Assembly: GCA_033439765.1 (NCBI GenBank)
Contig: JAULSN010000007.1
Coordinates: forward strand, 496,001-560,000
Length of the DNA: 64,000 bases
DNA from: Lasiosphaeria ovina
Taxonomy: Eukaryota > Ascomycota > Sordariomycetes > Sordariales > Lasiosphaeriaceae
Direction of reading: 5' to 3'
Below, piece after piece: positions 43,853 through 55,535 of this stretch. The number at the start of each line of letters is the position of its first letter. Position 1 is the stretch's first letter. The translations under genes were made by a program, and so were the position numbers. The notes below the pieces were generated by a model. It was given only the letters and a program-made list of their open reading frames with translations. It made no database searches and was not told the origin of the DNA.

Positions 43853-44103
43853 CTTGCGGTCGTTACGCGGGCTTGCAACAACACCACAGAGAATATAGCT
43901 TGTTTACTTCGTGAACAAAGACTCAGGGCAGAAGACAGAAAACACCACATATTCGGCGAGCGGGGCATCACGTCAGGCATTAGGGATCCCGAATTTGGTG
44001 CCCAACCTAGCCAAATTCAACCTAATCGGCCTACATGGGGCCCTGGCCAGTACTTGGACGGCTCCCCACTGTTTTTTGGCTGTGGCGTTGTACTCTTTGC
44101 ATT

Positions 44104-44159
44104 ACTTGTGCAATTGCTAGCCTAGCCGGTGCTCGCTAGCCGGTGTGTCGATCAGGACC
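44104..44159 (-). repeat. Harbinger right TIR
   Basis: Ends CGGTGTGTCGATCAGGACC next to the TAA duplication. Confidence 0.93.
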
Positions 44160-44162
44160 TAA

Positions 44163-44645
44163 GGCGATTGGGCACGGATTGGGCTGCGCTGAGATCCTAG
44201 GCTGTGGTAACGCCCATGTAGTTAGCTAACCCCGCCAGCCCTGCCACCGGGAGGTATACTTGGTAACCGCCGGAGTTACAAAAGTTAGCGTGGTACAGCC
44301 AAGCCGCTAGAGACAAGGGGATTGCCCCTGGGCGGCCCTACACCTCTCCTGGGGTTAAAACCTTCGCAAAGTGACTTTTAGTGGTGAATTTGCCCGAGAT
44401 ATAAGCCATAAGCGTAGGGGGTTGGAAGTCACTTTTTTAGCAGGTTCTCACCAACAAGTCACGTGGTAGCTTGGTTGTATCGCACTAAGGTTTTAAACCT
44501 GGGAGAGGAGTACTAACTAATGAATGGTAGCGCTCTGCAAGAGGGTTAGATGCCGCCCTGACCCTCCCAACTACCCCACCCCCTCTGTTCAAGATAGCCA
44601 TCATCAAAGACGCGGAACAAAGGCGGCTAACAGGTCGAACTACCT
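44163..44645. other. No recognisable gene
   Basis: Short frames only between the Harbinger end and the DPP III relic. Confidence 0.5.
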
Positions 44646-46696
44646 TCAAACCTCCCTCTCGAACCAAGACTGAATGATACCTTTATTGCTTTCCTCGTAA
44701 AATTCCATCTCTACCACGTCCCCATTTACCAAGGTGTTGGGCTGCACAAACTTCCATCTTGGTTTCGGCTTCAAGCAAACAATCTGTCGCCACTACTCGT
44801 ACTCACCCTCGATTGCACAGAGGGGCTCGTAGAACTCTTTGCAAGAGGCCACGTCGGCGGTGCAGCGCCAGATGTGTAGACGACAGAGGTAGCGCCCTAG
44901 GGCGAGTTTTCCGTGCGAGACGAACTTTCTGCGGTCGACGTGGACGGTGAGGCTCGACTCGGTAGGGTCGTGGGCGATGCGGATGACGCCGCCGCCGTCT
45001 TGGAGGAGGTGTTCGAGGATGGAGAAGTGGGCCTAGGGTCAATCGGAGTCAGACTTGTGAGGAATTGTGCAAGGGTCAGCAAAGTTGCCAATCTACATTT
45101 GCCGTGGTATACGTACAATCGTCAGCTATGATTTCGCTGTCATCAGTGTAACCAAATATCCCCAGCAACTTCTTGTCATCCATGAGATATTCCGAGACGA
45201 GGATAGCACGACACTCCTCCACCATCCCCACCAGCCTGCCAAAGACGCTTCCCCATGTCTGGCCGAGCAGGTAGTGCGAGGTCACGGGTTTCCCGCTGAT
45301 GGGACTGATTGGCGGGTTCTGCTTGTCGAAGTTGTAGATTCCCGGTGCGGTTCACTAAGGAGCTTACCCGTCCCGTGACCAAGGAGCTCGTGGATAGCGG
45401 TAGTAATATATCTGACTATGTGCGTGCTCTCCTTGAAGTGCTTCAACTCTCGGATGGGATGACCCAATAGCACGGTAGCTTGGGGTTGTTGTTGGCGCTG
45501 AGGCGATTCACAAGCACGACGTTTTTGAATCCACAGGTCTCTCGGATGTATTCATACTAACCCGGTCGTTAGTTTCTCTTCCACAGAAAAGGTCTTTGCA
45601 CTTGCGTTGGGAAGATTGGCGGCTTCGAAGACGATGCTACCGCATACGGCGAGCGCTGAAAGAGTTAGCATGTCTCGATACTTCGGTGTTGGACGCTGGG
45701 GAGCGAACCGTGGACGCTAGTGAAGTCAGGAGCCTCGAATAGGCTCTTCTCAAACGGTCCCTTGCCGTCATTCACACCATCAACCGCCCACGGGAGGTGT
45801 TGAGTGATGGTAGTTGAACTCTCAACCAAGCGCTTCAGTCTAGACGCCTCCTCCGGATCGGCGATTCCTATCATGGCCTCCCACTCAGACCTAATTCCAG
45901 CCGGGTCGCGGTACGGCTCGATGAAGCCAATCAAGCGTTCTACCCTCGCAGACACATCCGTCACCCATGCCTTCTGCGACTCCTGAAAAGCGTCTAAGCT
46001 ACCAGTGCGGAAGCATTCGGCGTAGTGCGTCAAGAGCTGGACTTGCCATCCTCAAGCAGCTTCTGAACTCGAGTATTCTCTGGTCCTATCGAGCGTTGTT
46101 CCATCGCCTCGGACACCTTGGCGATCTCTTGCTAGGAAATGGGTTCGGAGCCAGGATAGTAGGCCGACTGCGCGCTCTTGCTAGGATATCCAAGACTGAA
46201 CGGCGGGACTGTCAACAACGGTCCAATGATTTTGTGCAGCCCGTCCTTGGCCTTCGCGGAGATGGCTGCAATTCTGTGCAGAGCTTCAATGGACAAATCG
46301 GGGACAAACTTTTGATCGCCCTCGCCCTGCTTGCAGTCAGCGCCGGCCACCAAAACAACGGCGTCGAACTTACATAGTAGTTGCCCAATTTGCAGAGAAA
46401 CGTGGCAGCATACTCCAGGAAGGCCTCAAGCTCTTCAGGGAGGACTTCGCACTGCGCCACCAACGTGTTCCAATCTCCACTGCACGCACGATGGAGGTCC
46501 ATGATGAAGTCAAAAATGTCCGGGCTTTCCGGGGACACCTGCCGCACCACGATTCTACTTCCATGCCAAGCCGCGCGCGCCATGTAGTGCGCGTAGAGCT
46601 TCTCGCGCGATTCGAGGGCATCAAAAATCGGCTTGACGACGAGCTGGTGGACTACGGCGCCGGGAGGGGAGTATGGGCGCTTCCGGTGCGAGACAT
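44646..46696 (-). pseudogene. Dipeptidyl peptidase III (M49) relic
   Basis: DPP III is a cytosolic zinc exopeptidase. Read from about 46696: 'KPIFDALESREKLYAHYMAR' and 'HGSRIVVRQVSPESPDIFDF'; 'GDQKFVPDLSIEALHRIAA' and 'HKIIGPLLTVPPFSLGYPS'; then a gap; 'FRTGSLDAFQESQKAWVTDV', 'GFIEPYRDPAGIRSEWEAM' and 'LPWAVDGVNDGKGPFEKSLF'; 'GFKNVVLVNRLSANNNP'; the zinc site 'AIHELLGHGTGKLL' (HELLGH, near 45400); 'YLLGQTWGSVFGRLVGMVEE' and 'CRAI' (second zinc region); and an intact tail to 'IIQSWFEREV' with TGA at 44648-44646. Nearly every block is in a different frame and at least two stretches are missing. This is far more decay than introns could explain. It is a dead copy of a normally single housekeeping gene. 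Confidence 0.88.
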
Positions 46697-47398
46697 GTTG
46701 CTTAAATAGCTGGGCTGGAAATATTTGGATGCCTGAATTGGAAATGTTTTGCAGAGAAGGAGTGGCAAGTTTGAGGAAGATGGTGATGAGCTTGCAGAAA
46801 TGCGCCGGCGTTGTGGGCGTGAAAGCGAGTTTAAGTGAACGTACCTCCTTGGGCCCCGTTTGGTTGCACGGTTAAGTCAACGGTCACACAGAGTCAGACC
46901 GGCAAGCCACCGGCTCTTCCATAGTCACTCCGACCGGTTCCTCGCCTGGAGGGGGAGAGGCCCGACGCAAGGCCAAAGACGAAAAGAGCCCCCTCCAAAA
47001 AGAGACTAGCAGTTTTCCACGAGAACCAGTTGCCCAACGACAAGGTCACCCCACATTTTTCACCTGGCTTATCTACACAGTACAGCCATACAGAAGTCCC
47101 AGCCGTGCGGCATGTGCGAGACCAGTCCTAGACCATGACCCCCATAACCATCTGCGCAGTTCAGGCAGTGAGTGACCTGCCAAGTGGTTTGCTTGCGGTT
47201 TACTTGCGGAGACTCGCGCCCGTTTTCTTGTCAGCTGGTCTACACTTGACTTCGGCTGAAGAGTTGAACAGAAATCAACAACATGGTCCCTTACTAGTAA
47301 CTATGTCTTTCACTGCCGAGCGAGGACGTAAAGATCGCACGAGTCTAGAAGCGCAGGAGGACGAAATCCCTTTCTTACGAGACGGCGCGTCCAAGCCT
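46697..47398. other. No recognisable gene
   Basis: A plus frame at 47135-47410 ends 'SLEAQEDEIPFLRDGASKPR', which could be the start of a gene, but nothing follows it in frame. Confidence 0.4.
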
Positions 47399-47494
47399 AG
47401 GATGTCCTAGTCAGGAATATGGCGCTATCCCGCGGTTGTCGCCCAAGTCGGTATTCTGCATTTATAATATGGTTTGCTTGGTGGCCATGGACTA

Positions 47495-48037
47495 TTGTTA
47501 TTATTAATCTTACACCGTGGAGCCAGTAGCCTCTACCCAAAAGGATATGCGGTCCCTCTACTAAGCTGAAATCGCTCGCGCGGACTCTAAAGTATAGTAG
47601 TGGGCGCGCCCGCGAGACGCGGGCGCTCCTCCGTCTAATCTTCCTCATGTCTTCTTCGATCCAACTTACGGGTCTCTTCTACCCGCCTCGGTGACAGCCA
47701 TTGAGCCACATGAAAGTGAGTCGGGGTGCCCCGGCTACGCAGCGCGCGCTGGCTGTGCGCGCGCTGGCTACCGCTACCCCCAGTCGCCCCGCGCGTTGCC
47801 CGGCGTCTCAGCCCCCTACCCCTTTCTTTAGAAGGTGCTTCCTTCGTCCGTCCTCGTGCCCCGTTCTCCCGCGCTCTCCCGGCGCCGCTCCTTCCTCCGT
47901 AATCCGCCCTCATTTCCCCGTTATCTTTCGGTCTAATCTTCGCTCAGCTAGTCACGGCCCGTGGGCCGCACCTGCCGTATTTGCCTGTTTGCTCGTTTGA
48001 TTATTGCGCCATCCTCGTGTCGCCTGAGGTGCGGGGG
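47495..48037 (-). mobile_element. Probable 5'-truncated LINE-type insertion
   Basis: The 543-bp segment is flanked by a perfect 15-bp direct repeat GGTGGCCATGGACTA (47480-47494, 48038-48052). A duplication of this size and a simple A/T-rich end (TAATAATAACAA at the minus-strand 3' end) are what target-primed insertion of a non-LTR element leaves. The minus frame 47635-47913 is highly basic ('GSGSQRAHSQRALRSRG', 'EETRKLDRRRHEED'), like the tail of a LINE ORF2, but too short to classify. It could instead be a SINE. Confidence 0.6.
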
Positions 48038-48169
48038 GGTGGCCATGGACTAACTCCAGGTTTTGTAGGAAACCATTTTTGATGCGCCTTTGTATCACAG
48101 ACCAGGTAGGCCGCCTTAGTGCCTTTCCATGCATCCAAGCATCCACAACATAATAGTCTAATCTGTGAT

Positions 48170-49571
48170 AGATGTTCGCCGCCAAGCAATAGCATTACTC
48201 TTTGGAATGGAGGACACGCTGGCCGAACAATGGCCAGGCATAAATTTTGTGTGCAGCCGCTTGGAAGCCAAGTTCGAAGCCCTGCTGCGCGACGAGCTCA
48301 ACGCCATCTGGAGGATCTTGAAGCGAAGGAGACCAACAGACCCTCATGGAGTCTAGCACTGGTGCCTCGCGATGCTTCGGGGGCTGTAGAGTCAAGCCCA
48401 TGCGAGCGGGAGTATGGAGAATGTCCACCAGCATTTGATCGATGGCAGATCGGCTGAATTCAGCGCTTCTGAGAAGGACCCCGCACTTCTTGTGAAATTT
48501 GTGGTGCTTTGCTGGACATCCATGTCGCTAGACCCGGACCTCGAGCTTGACTAAAACGAGCAATCGGCAGCAGGGACCAGCCGACATTTGTCCTTCCACG
48601 CTAAAGGAATCAGCAGGAAAGATGGGTCTTTCAACGTGCCCTCAGCTAAACTGCGAGGCGGCCCATCACAAAGGTCTTTCGTGCTTCGAGGGGCGTATCA
48701 GAAGGAAGTTCCGGGAACGTTGGGATAGCGGCGAGTGCCAACGGTACGATCTACGAATCGAGCGACAACTTCTCCTCGCTGTATACTGTAGGCAGGGTGC
48801 GGATCAAGTGGGTAGAGGACTTGAAATCTCATCTGGCTTTCGACCGACAGTTTCGAACACTTTCAGTCTTCTGCCTGCCATCGTTCTGCGTTGGTAGTAT
48901 CCTACGGACACAAAAAATCACCGTCCTCCAGCAGTAAGCCTACTCCACACCCCAGAAAATCTCCGGCTTGACAGGTTTAGCTAATCTCCTTTAAGAGTTA
49001 CATCTGAGCTCCTATCCTCGAGATATCATATAAATAGCGTTGATCCAGACCACCCATCTCTCCACCGCGAGGTGCTACTCTCCTATCGTCTTCTTTTTGG
49101 CCAATCCTCGCGCTCTCGCAAGCTCTCGCTAAAGCTTCTCGAGAACCTCAAAGAGTCGTCTAGGGTTGTCGACCCCTTCCTCCGCACCATCTGCAGCACC
49201 CAGATTGCAAAATTTCACTTCCTCCGCCGCTTCAGCAAGTCCCAATCCCATACGAGCTATTCCACGCCTCCAATCTTGACTTCGATAATTCCCTCGTCGA
49301 GTCCGACACCTACTCCTCCCAAGACGACTTCCCCTACATTGGACCCCGTCTCCTGGCGGTGCAGCAGTACAATCTGAGGCAGCAACCGAGCCGGATCAGA
49401 GACTTATGGCAGGATCAGAGGAATCCGCTGCAGTTATACACGTTCTGGGCTGTGGTATGGGTGGGTGGAATTGCGGCTGTTTTGAGTACTTTGCAGCTTG
49501 TTGGAACAGTCATACAGACATATATTACTCTGCTCCAACGTGATCGTCAAAGCCTACCACGAGAGAAGTGA
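48170..49571 (+). pseudogene. Conserved fungal membrane-anchored protein relic
   Basis: Plus-strand pieces in several frames: 'MEDTLAEQWPGINFVCSRLE', 'KFEALLRDELNAIWRILKRR', 'SASEKDPALLVKFVVLCW', 'GECQRYDLRIERQLLLAV', 'RIKWVEDLKSHLAFDRQFRT'. The last exon (about 49240-49571) gives 'DDFPYIGPRLLAVQQYNLRQ', 'SRIRDLWQDQRNPLQLYTFW' and one membrane helix ('AVVWVGGIAAVLSTLQLVGT'), ending at TGA 49569-49571. The 'RNPLQ-YTFWAV' tail is one I know from many unnamed Pezizomycotina proteins. Several frame changes and stops suggest decay, although the 3' exon is clean. Confidence 0.5.
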
Positions 49572-49666
49572 GTTTGGGGAGAAGGACTAGCGTTACATAT
49601 GCGGACCAATCTGTGATTGCCACGTATACTACTAGTAGTACCCATCGATGTGTGACCCCTCAGTGT

Positions 49667-50076
49667 TCAGCGAAACGCAACGCACTTAACCTCGACACTC
49701 TCCCTCAGCTGATTACCCGCTTCCGGATTGAAGACCGAACAGTGAAAGCACTCTTCAGAACGTATCATTGTAGGTACCTTCGCCTCCCAGCTCCATCTCA
49801 ACCTCCAGAGAGGGGGGAGTGGGGAATGAAAACTTACGAGCACGTTTCCCGAGAGAATCAGCATTACGAAAGACGATCAAGTCGTCTTGCGACTGATACT
49901 TTATGGCATACCATTTGTGGCGCTCGTTGAAATGTAGAATGGCATTCTCATTTACCCGATCGCGTCTGATAGCATCGTTGAGGCGAATGTCGGCTGAAGG
50001 GTTGATGGTTGTAAAATAGCACATTGCCAAGGGCCAGTCGTTGTTTGGGCCTCGGAGGGGTCTCTAAAGTTTGTTC
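49667..50076 (-). pseudogene. CmcJ-like (GA4-desaturase family) protein, C-terminal part
   Basis: This family includes fungal AsaB/CmcJ-type proteins of secondary metabolism. Minus frame: 'RPLRGPNNDWPLAMCYFTTI', 'IRLNDAIRRDRVNENAILHF' and 'ERHKWYAIKYQSQDDLIVFR'. A splice donor GTAAGT at 49837 and an intron of about 90 bp are followed by 'CFHCSVFNPEAGNQLRESVE' and 'VKCVAFR', ending TGA at 49669-49667. A TAG directly before 'RPLRGPNN' fits an ancestral TGG (the family has 'WRPL' here); the change is CpA to TpA on the plus strand. The N-terminal two thirds are absent. Confidence 0.72.
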
Positions 50077-50356
50077 AGAGGTCGTTTAGCAGGTGGCGTC
50101 TTCCAAGCAAGCAGGCAAAGGAGTTTTTTTCGTCGGGGGCGGTGTGGGTGTTCTCGGATGGCGTTGATCCCAGACTGTTCTGCCTCAGGCTCCGCCAAGA
50201 GGCTAACGCTCGAGCCACTTCATCTTGGGCAGTTATTTAAGGTCTGTACTTCCCCCCAAGCACAGGGTTCCGGGGCTGAGCAAACCCGGCTCTTACCCAA
50301 GTCAAACCTCAAACTCCTACGCGAATTAGGGGACATCCGTCATTTGTGTATGTGCG

Positions 50357-52376
50357 ATGGATTCCTCAGACCTGTAAGTGGCTCACATGAAGCCGAGGTT
50401 TTTCGCATACTACGTAGCAACTCACAACTTCTCCATCAGAGATCGCTTCTTCACGAGTCGTTGGGACGCGACCGTCAAGCGATGCGAGAAACTGTTGGGA
50501 CCTGATGACCTGGAGCAAGTAAGACGAATCACATCATGGGATTTAGTGCAGAAGGAGGTATTGGAAGAGGCGGGCACTAGTTTCGGCAGACCGGTCCCAT
50601 ATGAAATCGCCTTGATGGAGCCTACACTTGGCCACCTCCGCCAATTCGTCGACGTATTCGAGTCCCAGCTGGGAGTCTCGGCTGGTTTCTTCTGGGGCAT
50701 CATCGGATTGCTGCTAAAGGTGAGCCGGTGTTTCCGAGAGCGTTCTTTGTGCAAGGGTTGGTCGCTCACACGCACTAGCTCGCGGCACAACATTCACAAG
50801 CACTCGCTGTGATCCCGCGGATGCTCAAGTCTTTTGGATACAAGGTAGAGGCCTTCAAGAGACACTACGATGCTTCTCTAGGGGCCCTGGCCTCGATGAG
50901 AGAAGCATGCTTCGACATTCAGATTCAACTAGTTGGATTCTTCGCAATTGCCGTCGGATCTATACGTGGTGTGGAGGGAGAAGAGGGAGCAACGCACGGT
51001 AAGTGTCGGCGGATCAGAGCGTTCGTTACCCACATTGCTAGACTAACAGTTTGCGGTCTAGGCAGACTGGAGGGACAAGATGACCCATGGCTGCGGCTCC
51101 AACGTCGGTTCACGGCTACAAATCAGGATTTCGCCGAAACCCTAGCCCGGGCTGAGAAGCTGGTTGCTGTACACCGCCCTGGGCCAGATCACCGAGGCTC
51201 TTCCGGCGAAACTTCACCTCAACAGCGATTTCGTTGCGCGATGATGCCAAGCAGGAAGACGCCCCGCTTCTTCGACAGAGTCGACGTTTTTGAAAAGATA
51301 GATCAGGCCTTGGGAGGGGCATGGTCCAGCACCTCTTTCCAGGCCGTAGCCTTGTTTGGCCTGGGCGGTATTGGCAAGAGCTCCATCGCTGCAAGACACC
51401 TTGAGATGAAATTCGAGAGCCAGGAGTATGATGCTGTGTTCTGGATCCACGGCGAGAGGACGGTATCTTTGAGACAGAGCTTTACCGACATAGCTTTGCG
51501 GCTCAAGTTGGATGGAGCAAAGCCCAATTTGCACGATGATAATCTGGTCCTTGTCCAGAATTGGCTACAGTTGACCGGTACGTTACTATCAGAAAGCGCC
51601 TTTGCGGGGTTTCCCATTGAGGTAGGCTAACCTGTCATACGAAAAGAGTGCAAATGGTTGGTCGTTTATGACAATGTCGAGTCTGCCGATATATTGATGC
51701 CGTATTGGCCCGAAGAGAGCCATGGAAAGGCAATCATCACCACACGCAACCACTCTTTGGCGTATAAGCCTGCGACTTCGGGCTTGGAAATATCCTCGTG
51801 GGATGAAAAAACCGGGTCTGAGTTTCTTCTATTCTTGTTGAAACGCAGCATTGAAGATATTGAAGTCGTCTCTGCAGCGCATATTTCGTTCAGGGGACCC
51901 TCCAACGGCGAATGGGCAGGCCTGAAGCGGCGGAAGCAAGCTTCATGGAGGCGCAAAATCTGTGGATGAAAGGAGGTCAGGCAAGACTGCATCAATTTCA
52001 CGCTGCCTGCGTATACAAGACTGGAGTGGTGTGTCTTGAGCGGAGCAATGTGGAGGCGGCTGTGTGCGTTCTCTCCTCTAACTAATCTAATCTTGAACCC
52101 CCCCCCCCAAACTAATAAATGTATTCTACTCCCTAGCAAACATCTTCGCGACTCCCTCGAAATCACCAAGTTCCACGCCAACGTCATGCCGGTCGAGCAC
52201 GCGCGTGGCCTGCTCAAGCTGTCCGAAACACTGCTTAAGGATTCATATGACAACGACGCTGAGGCGACAGGATTGAGAGACGAGGCGGAGGTTTACCTAC
52301 TGAGAAGGAACCCGGAGGCGATTGAGTTTACCAGGGAAGCTGACTTTGATCAGTGGATGCCCATCTTCTGGCGGTA
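50357..52376 (+). pseudogene. NB-ARC/TPR NLR-type protein, internally deleted
   Basis: Fungal NLR-like proteins act in non-self recognition. Start ATG 50357 ('MDSSD'), then four clean introns (50374-50439, 50720-50778, 50999-51061, 51578-51646) with GTAAGT/GTGAGC/GTACGT donors and CTAAC branch sites; reading phase is kept across all of them. The N-terminal domain reads 'DRFFTSRWDATVKRCEKLLG', 'FFWGIIGLLLK' and 'IPRMLKSFGYKVEAFKRHYD'. NB-ARC: Walker A 'FGLGGIGKSSIAARHL', 'EYDAVFWIHGE', Walker B 'KWLVVYDNVESADIL', sensor 'GKAIITTRNHSLAY'. The frame ends at TGA 51967. A shifted frame gives 'FMEAQNLWMKGGQARLHQFH', a further intron near 52065-52140, and the conserved tail 'KHLRDSLEITKFHANVMPVE', 'DEAEVYLLRRNPEAIEF' and 'QWMPIFWR' (TAA 52374-52376). 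The end of NB-ARC and most TPR repeats are missing. Confidence 0.82.
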
Positions 52377-53045
52377 ATGGGTGGTAGAGGAGTCTAGTTG
52401 TAGGAGCCATTGAGGTTCTGACCAGAAGGCAATATGCACGAACTAACTGGCAGTCAGTTCGCGCACCATGGAGGGTGTTGTCCGGGGCCCAGCTTTCGGC
52501 TCTTCACGACGATCTGCTTATTTAACTCTTCCTCTGTCTCTCTTTTTTTCTTTATTTTTTGGACGAGAATGTCAATCTCCACTTGCCGCCCTGAGCGCCG
52601 TGTAATCTTGTCTTTCTCTGATGTGATGGGGAAGGCCGCCGTGTTGTTTGACCCCCATCTGACTCCGCGGATCGTCAAGCGGCTAGGTCGGGGCCAACTC
52701 CATCCTTGGGTTCACGTGGAGTAGATATGTCGACTGCTGACTGCGTTTTGAGCAGCGCCTTCGGTTGCGCGTAAAGACAGCACGGGAATACATGATGATT
52801 GTGAATCTCTAAGTAAATGCTTCCTCCTTCCCCTTCTTCGGTTAGATCTAAATCCTAGACGTTCCAACAGCATAGCGCGGCGCCAGCAACTCCAAAGACA
52901 GGCAGTTACGATCAGGTCTCAAGGGAGTTGAAGGAAGGCTTCGAGAGAATTTTCGTAGAGCTTACACGACTATCAGGCAGTAAGTAGTCTGTATAAGTGG
53001 CCCACCGGCCTTCCCTCCTCCTTCCAGCCTCCTAACCATCTGCAT
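52377..53045. other. No confident gene
   Basis: A minus frame at 52454-52678 is charged ('IDILVQKIKKKRETEEELNK') but unrecognised. Near 52980 a GTAAGTAGTCTGTATAAGTG sequence precedes the Tc1-like fragment and may be its terminal repeat. Confidence 0.35.
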
Positions 53046-53760
53046 TATGCCCGGCGTACAATCACCGGCGAAAGCGGTCCGCTAGAAAGTAAAGTGGGCA
53101 CAAGCGAACATCCCGGAAACAGACAGACGACTTGGATAGAAACGCTTCTTCCGAGACGGTCCAATAAAAGGGTGAAGAAGCTCCCACTAACGAATTAACA
53201 GCCCATCTCGACACCTGCTCCCCAGTGCCGTACGGCGCCACCGATCGAACCTACTCCACTTCTGTTCGACTAAAGCACCCCCGAATAGCTCTGGTCGACC
53301 CAAGACGGTCACTTCTCACATGTTGACCGCTTTACGTGACCAGACGTCGAGGTGACACGTTTCAGCATTCGCAGAGTCCTCAGCGATATCAAGTAGTCGA
53401 CAAAATGCACGCAAAACATCGCCCGAGAACATAACGACGATCTACGAGTAAATTATGTTTTTGAAGTCTCGTTCCTCCGTTCTACTACTCAGCTAGTGTT
53501 TATAGACGAGACTGTAGTAGAAAAGAGTATAGGAATAAGGCGTAGAGGCTGGGCTCAAGGAAAGCGGGCACGTCAAGTCAAGCGGTTTCACCGTAGTCAA
53601 AGGTTCCAAATCCTTCCTGCCTTTACTGAAGATGGTATTCTGCATTGCCAAGTATACGAAGGATCGACCGATGCCAATATCTCTGAAGCTTTTACTGAGA
53701 CGCTATTGCCACATTGCGGCAGGTCGCCACATAAAACAATCAGCCCAGTCTGCCTATCAT
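53046..53760 (+). pseudogene. Tc1-like DDE transposase fragment
   Basis: From ATG 53046 ('MPGVQSPAKAV'), stop-broken N-terminal text leads into the catalytic core: 'FIDETVVEKSIGIRRRGWAQ' (first Asp of the DDE triad), 'RFHRSQRFQILPAFTEDG', 'YEGSTDANISEAFTETLLPH'. It stops abruptly at about 53760, where the BTB gene on the other strand begins, so the second and third catalytic acids are absent. It is a different element from the one at 10.6-15.3 kb: the protein core is less damaged and differs in sequence. Confidence 0.78.
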
Positions 53761-54622
53761 TGCCCCGATGATAGCAGTTGACAACTCGCCATGTCTCGTC
53801 GAGAGCTCGCGGAATTTGGTGCTCTTCCATAGCGTCTCGATCTTGCAGGCGGCGTAGAGAACCAGGAGTGACCTGAGCTTTGGTGGTGTGAGCTCGTCAT
53901 AGCAGTATTGTAGCGTATCGACAATATCTTCCACCTTGTCGTCATCGACCTCTATGTCTACCAGCGCCTTCCCAAGCCTGCAAAGCGACAGATCCATCAG
54001 CCCGGAGATTCCGTAGCAGTCAGCAAAGACATATAGCTGCGCATGCGAGAGAATGACGTTGCCGGCGCAAGACTTCGTCGCAGGCCAGTCCTTACGCGCT
54101 GGGAGAGCAGTGGAATGTTCTTTCTTGAATTCGATCCACAGCTTGTCTCGCCGCGTCGTCGTAACCTCCTCGGGTGACCTTTTGCATTTACTGCATTTCG
54201 TTTTCTTGCTGTTGACACCCCAGCCCCAGTCGTCTACGCGTTCGGCGACATCAGGCTCGGGATCAACTACTATCACCTCTGTCTTAGAAGTCTCGACGAT
54301 AAACGACTTTGCTTCCTTGGACATTTCTCTGTTGTAGTCTCCGGTATACGCATACTGGGCGAATAGTATGAACGTCTCCTCGTTCATGGATTCCAGCTCG
54401 GCGTGAAGGTCCTGCGCCTCTTTGAATTCACCGTTGACGAGCCTGTCAAGAGCAGGACTGCAAATCGCCACAAGGGCAGAGTGCATCGTAAACTCGCGCT
54501 TCTGCAGTCCGATAGAGAATCGAAAGGGCTTGGAAGAGATGATCCTGGCAGGCCGCAAACGTCAATACATTTCGGCAACTCTGCATCAGAAAGACGTACT
54601 CTTCAAAGGAGATACCCGCCAT
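53740..54622 (-). CDS. BTB/POZ-domain protein, about 275 residues
   Basis: BTB domains mediate protein-protein contacts, often with cullin-3 ligases. From ATG 54622 ('MAGISFEEYVF') a very short apparent intron (GTATTG...TTCCAAG, about 40 nt) joins in phase to the BTB core 'PFRFSIGLQKREFTMHSALV', 'CSPALDRLVNGEFKEAQD' and 'EETFILFAQYAYTGDY'. If the intron is false, the long frame starts inside. Further on are a CxxC pair ('KTKCSKCKRSP') and a second helical domain ('LSHAQLYVFADCYGISGLMD', 'LCRLGKALVDIEVDDDKVED'). The frame ends TGA at 53740-53742, beside a transposase fragment that may have replaced the natural C-terminus. No RIP damage. Confidence 0.8.
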
Positions 54623-55535
54623 TTTAAACATCGACGGCGAGTCGAGTTGCTTCGGCGGTGTTAGAGAATAGATTGTTACCAAGCTCAAACCATGAAGTGG
54701 ATATATTAAAGCTTGAAGTAGGTTGTTGTCGCCCTCTTTTGGGATCTTCGGCGTTGCGCTGCCTAGATCATCAACCCCGCATGTTGGGCTCTGTTGGGTT
54801 CTAGAAGGACCTGTCGCACTCTAAGGTGCCAAGCGGTTGAGAAAATAATCGGGACTGCAGACGCCGTATGCAAGCGGCCTCGAGATGTTGCAGACAGACG
54901 AAAGGAATCATCTAGGCAGGGAAGCTCTAAATGCATTAAGAGGTGATCGCAATCGGTCACGCAATCATCTGTGCATTAATTTGAGCATGATTCTGCAGCG
55001 CAATGTGGCTGGAGGGGGGCGGAAATACGGATAGTGCCTCGCTATTTCCTTATCAATAGCCTTATCGATATGGGCTTGCCCTTGCACGGCCCCGCTGCAA
55101 CCCGCTCTCGAGCCGCCGCAACCCGCTACCACGCAGCATCAGACACTGCCCGACGCTGCATCACCCGTCCATGGACGGCTTACTAACGATGGCACCCTTC
55201 TGCGCCAAAGTATGGAGCTCAACAGCGAGCTTAACGATGAGCGTCAACATTAACGATATCACAAAGGGCCAGGGGCTCCGTAAATTCGGGTACAAGGGGT
55301 GGCCGATCAGGTCGGGGGAAGTTGGAAAGGGGCTCGGCGGGCGAGGACGGCAAAGATCATGTGGGAGGGGCTGGTGGTATAAGCCCATGGCTTCGGGGAA
55401 CAGATGGCTTCCCCACTGTGGAAAGGGAGATCCGTGAAAATGAGTGGGAACATGAGTGGATCAACAATCTGGACGAATCAGACGATGAGAGTGGCTATTC
55501 AGAAGGCGACGGGCGGTCGCCCTCTCCAGCCAACG
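54623..55535. other. No confident gene
   Basis: A plus frame near 55330-55555 ends in an acidic tail ('INNLDESDDESGYSEGDGRS') and may be the end of a gene. A short CAACCCGCT repeat lies near 55095-55130. Confidence 0.35.

Larger units (their letters stand above)
40526..44159. mobile_element. Complete PIF/Harbinger DNA transposon
   Basis: 3,634 bp bounded by inverted repeats of about 56 bp starting GGTCCTGATCGACACACC, with the 3-bp target duplication TAA (40523-40525, 44160-44162) expected for this superfamily. It contains the two typical genes: a DDE nuclease on the plus strand and a Myb/SANT-type DNA-binding protein on the minus strand. Both are broken by stops, many consistent with CAG/CAA to TAG/TAA. 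Confidence 0.94.
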
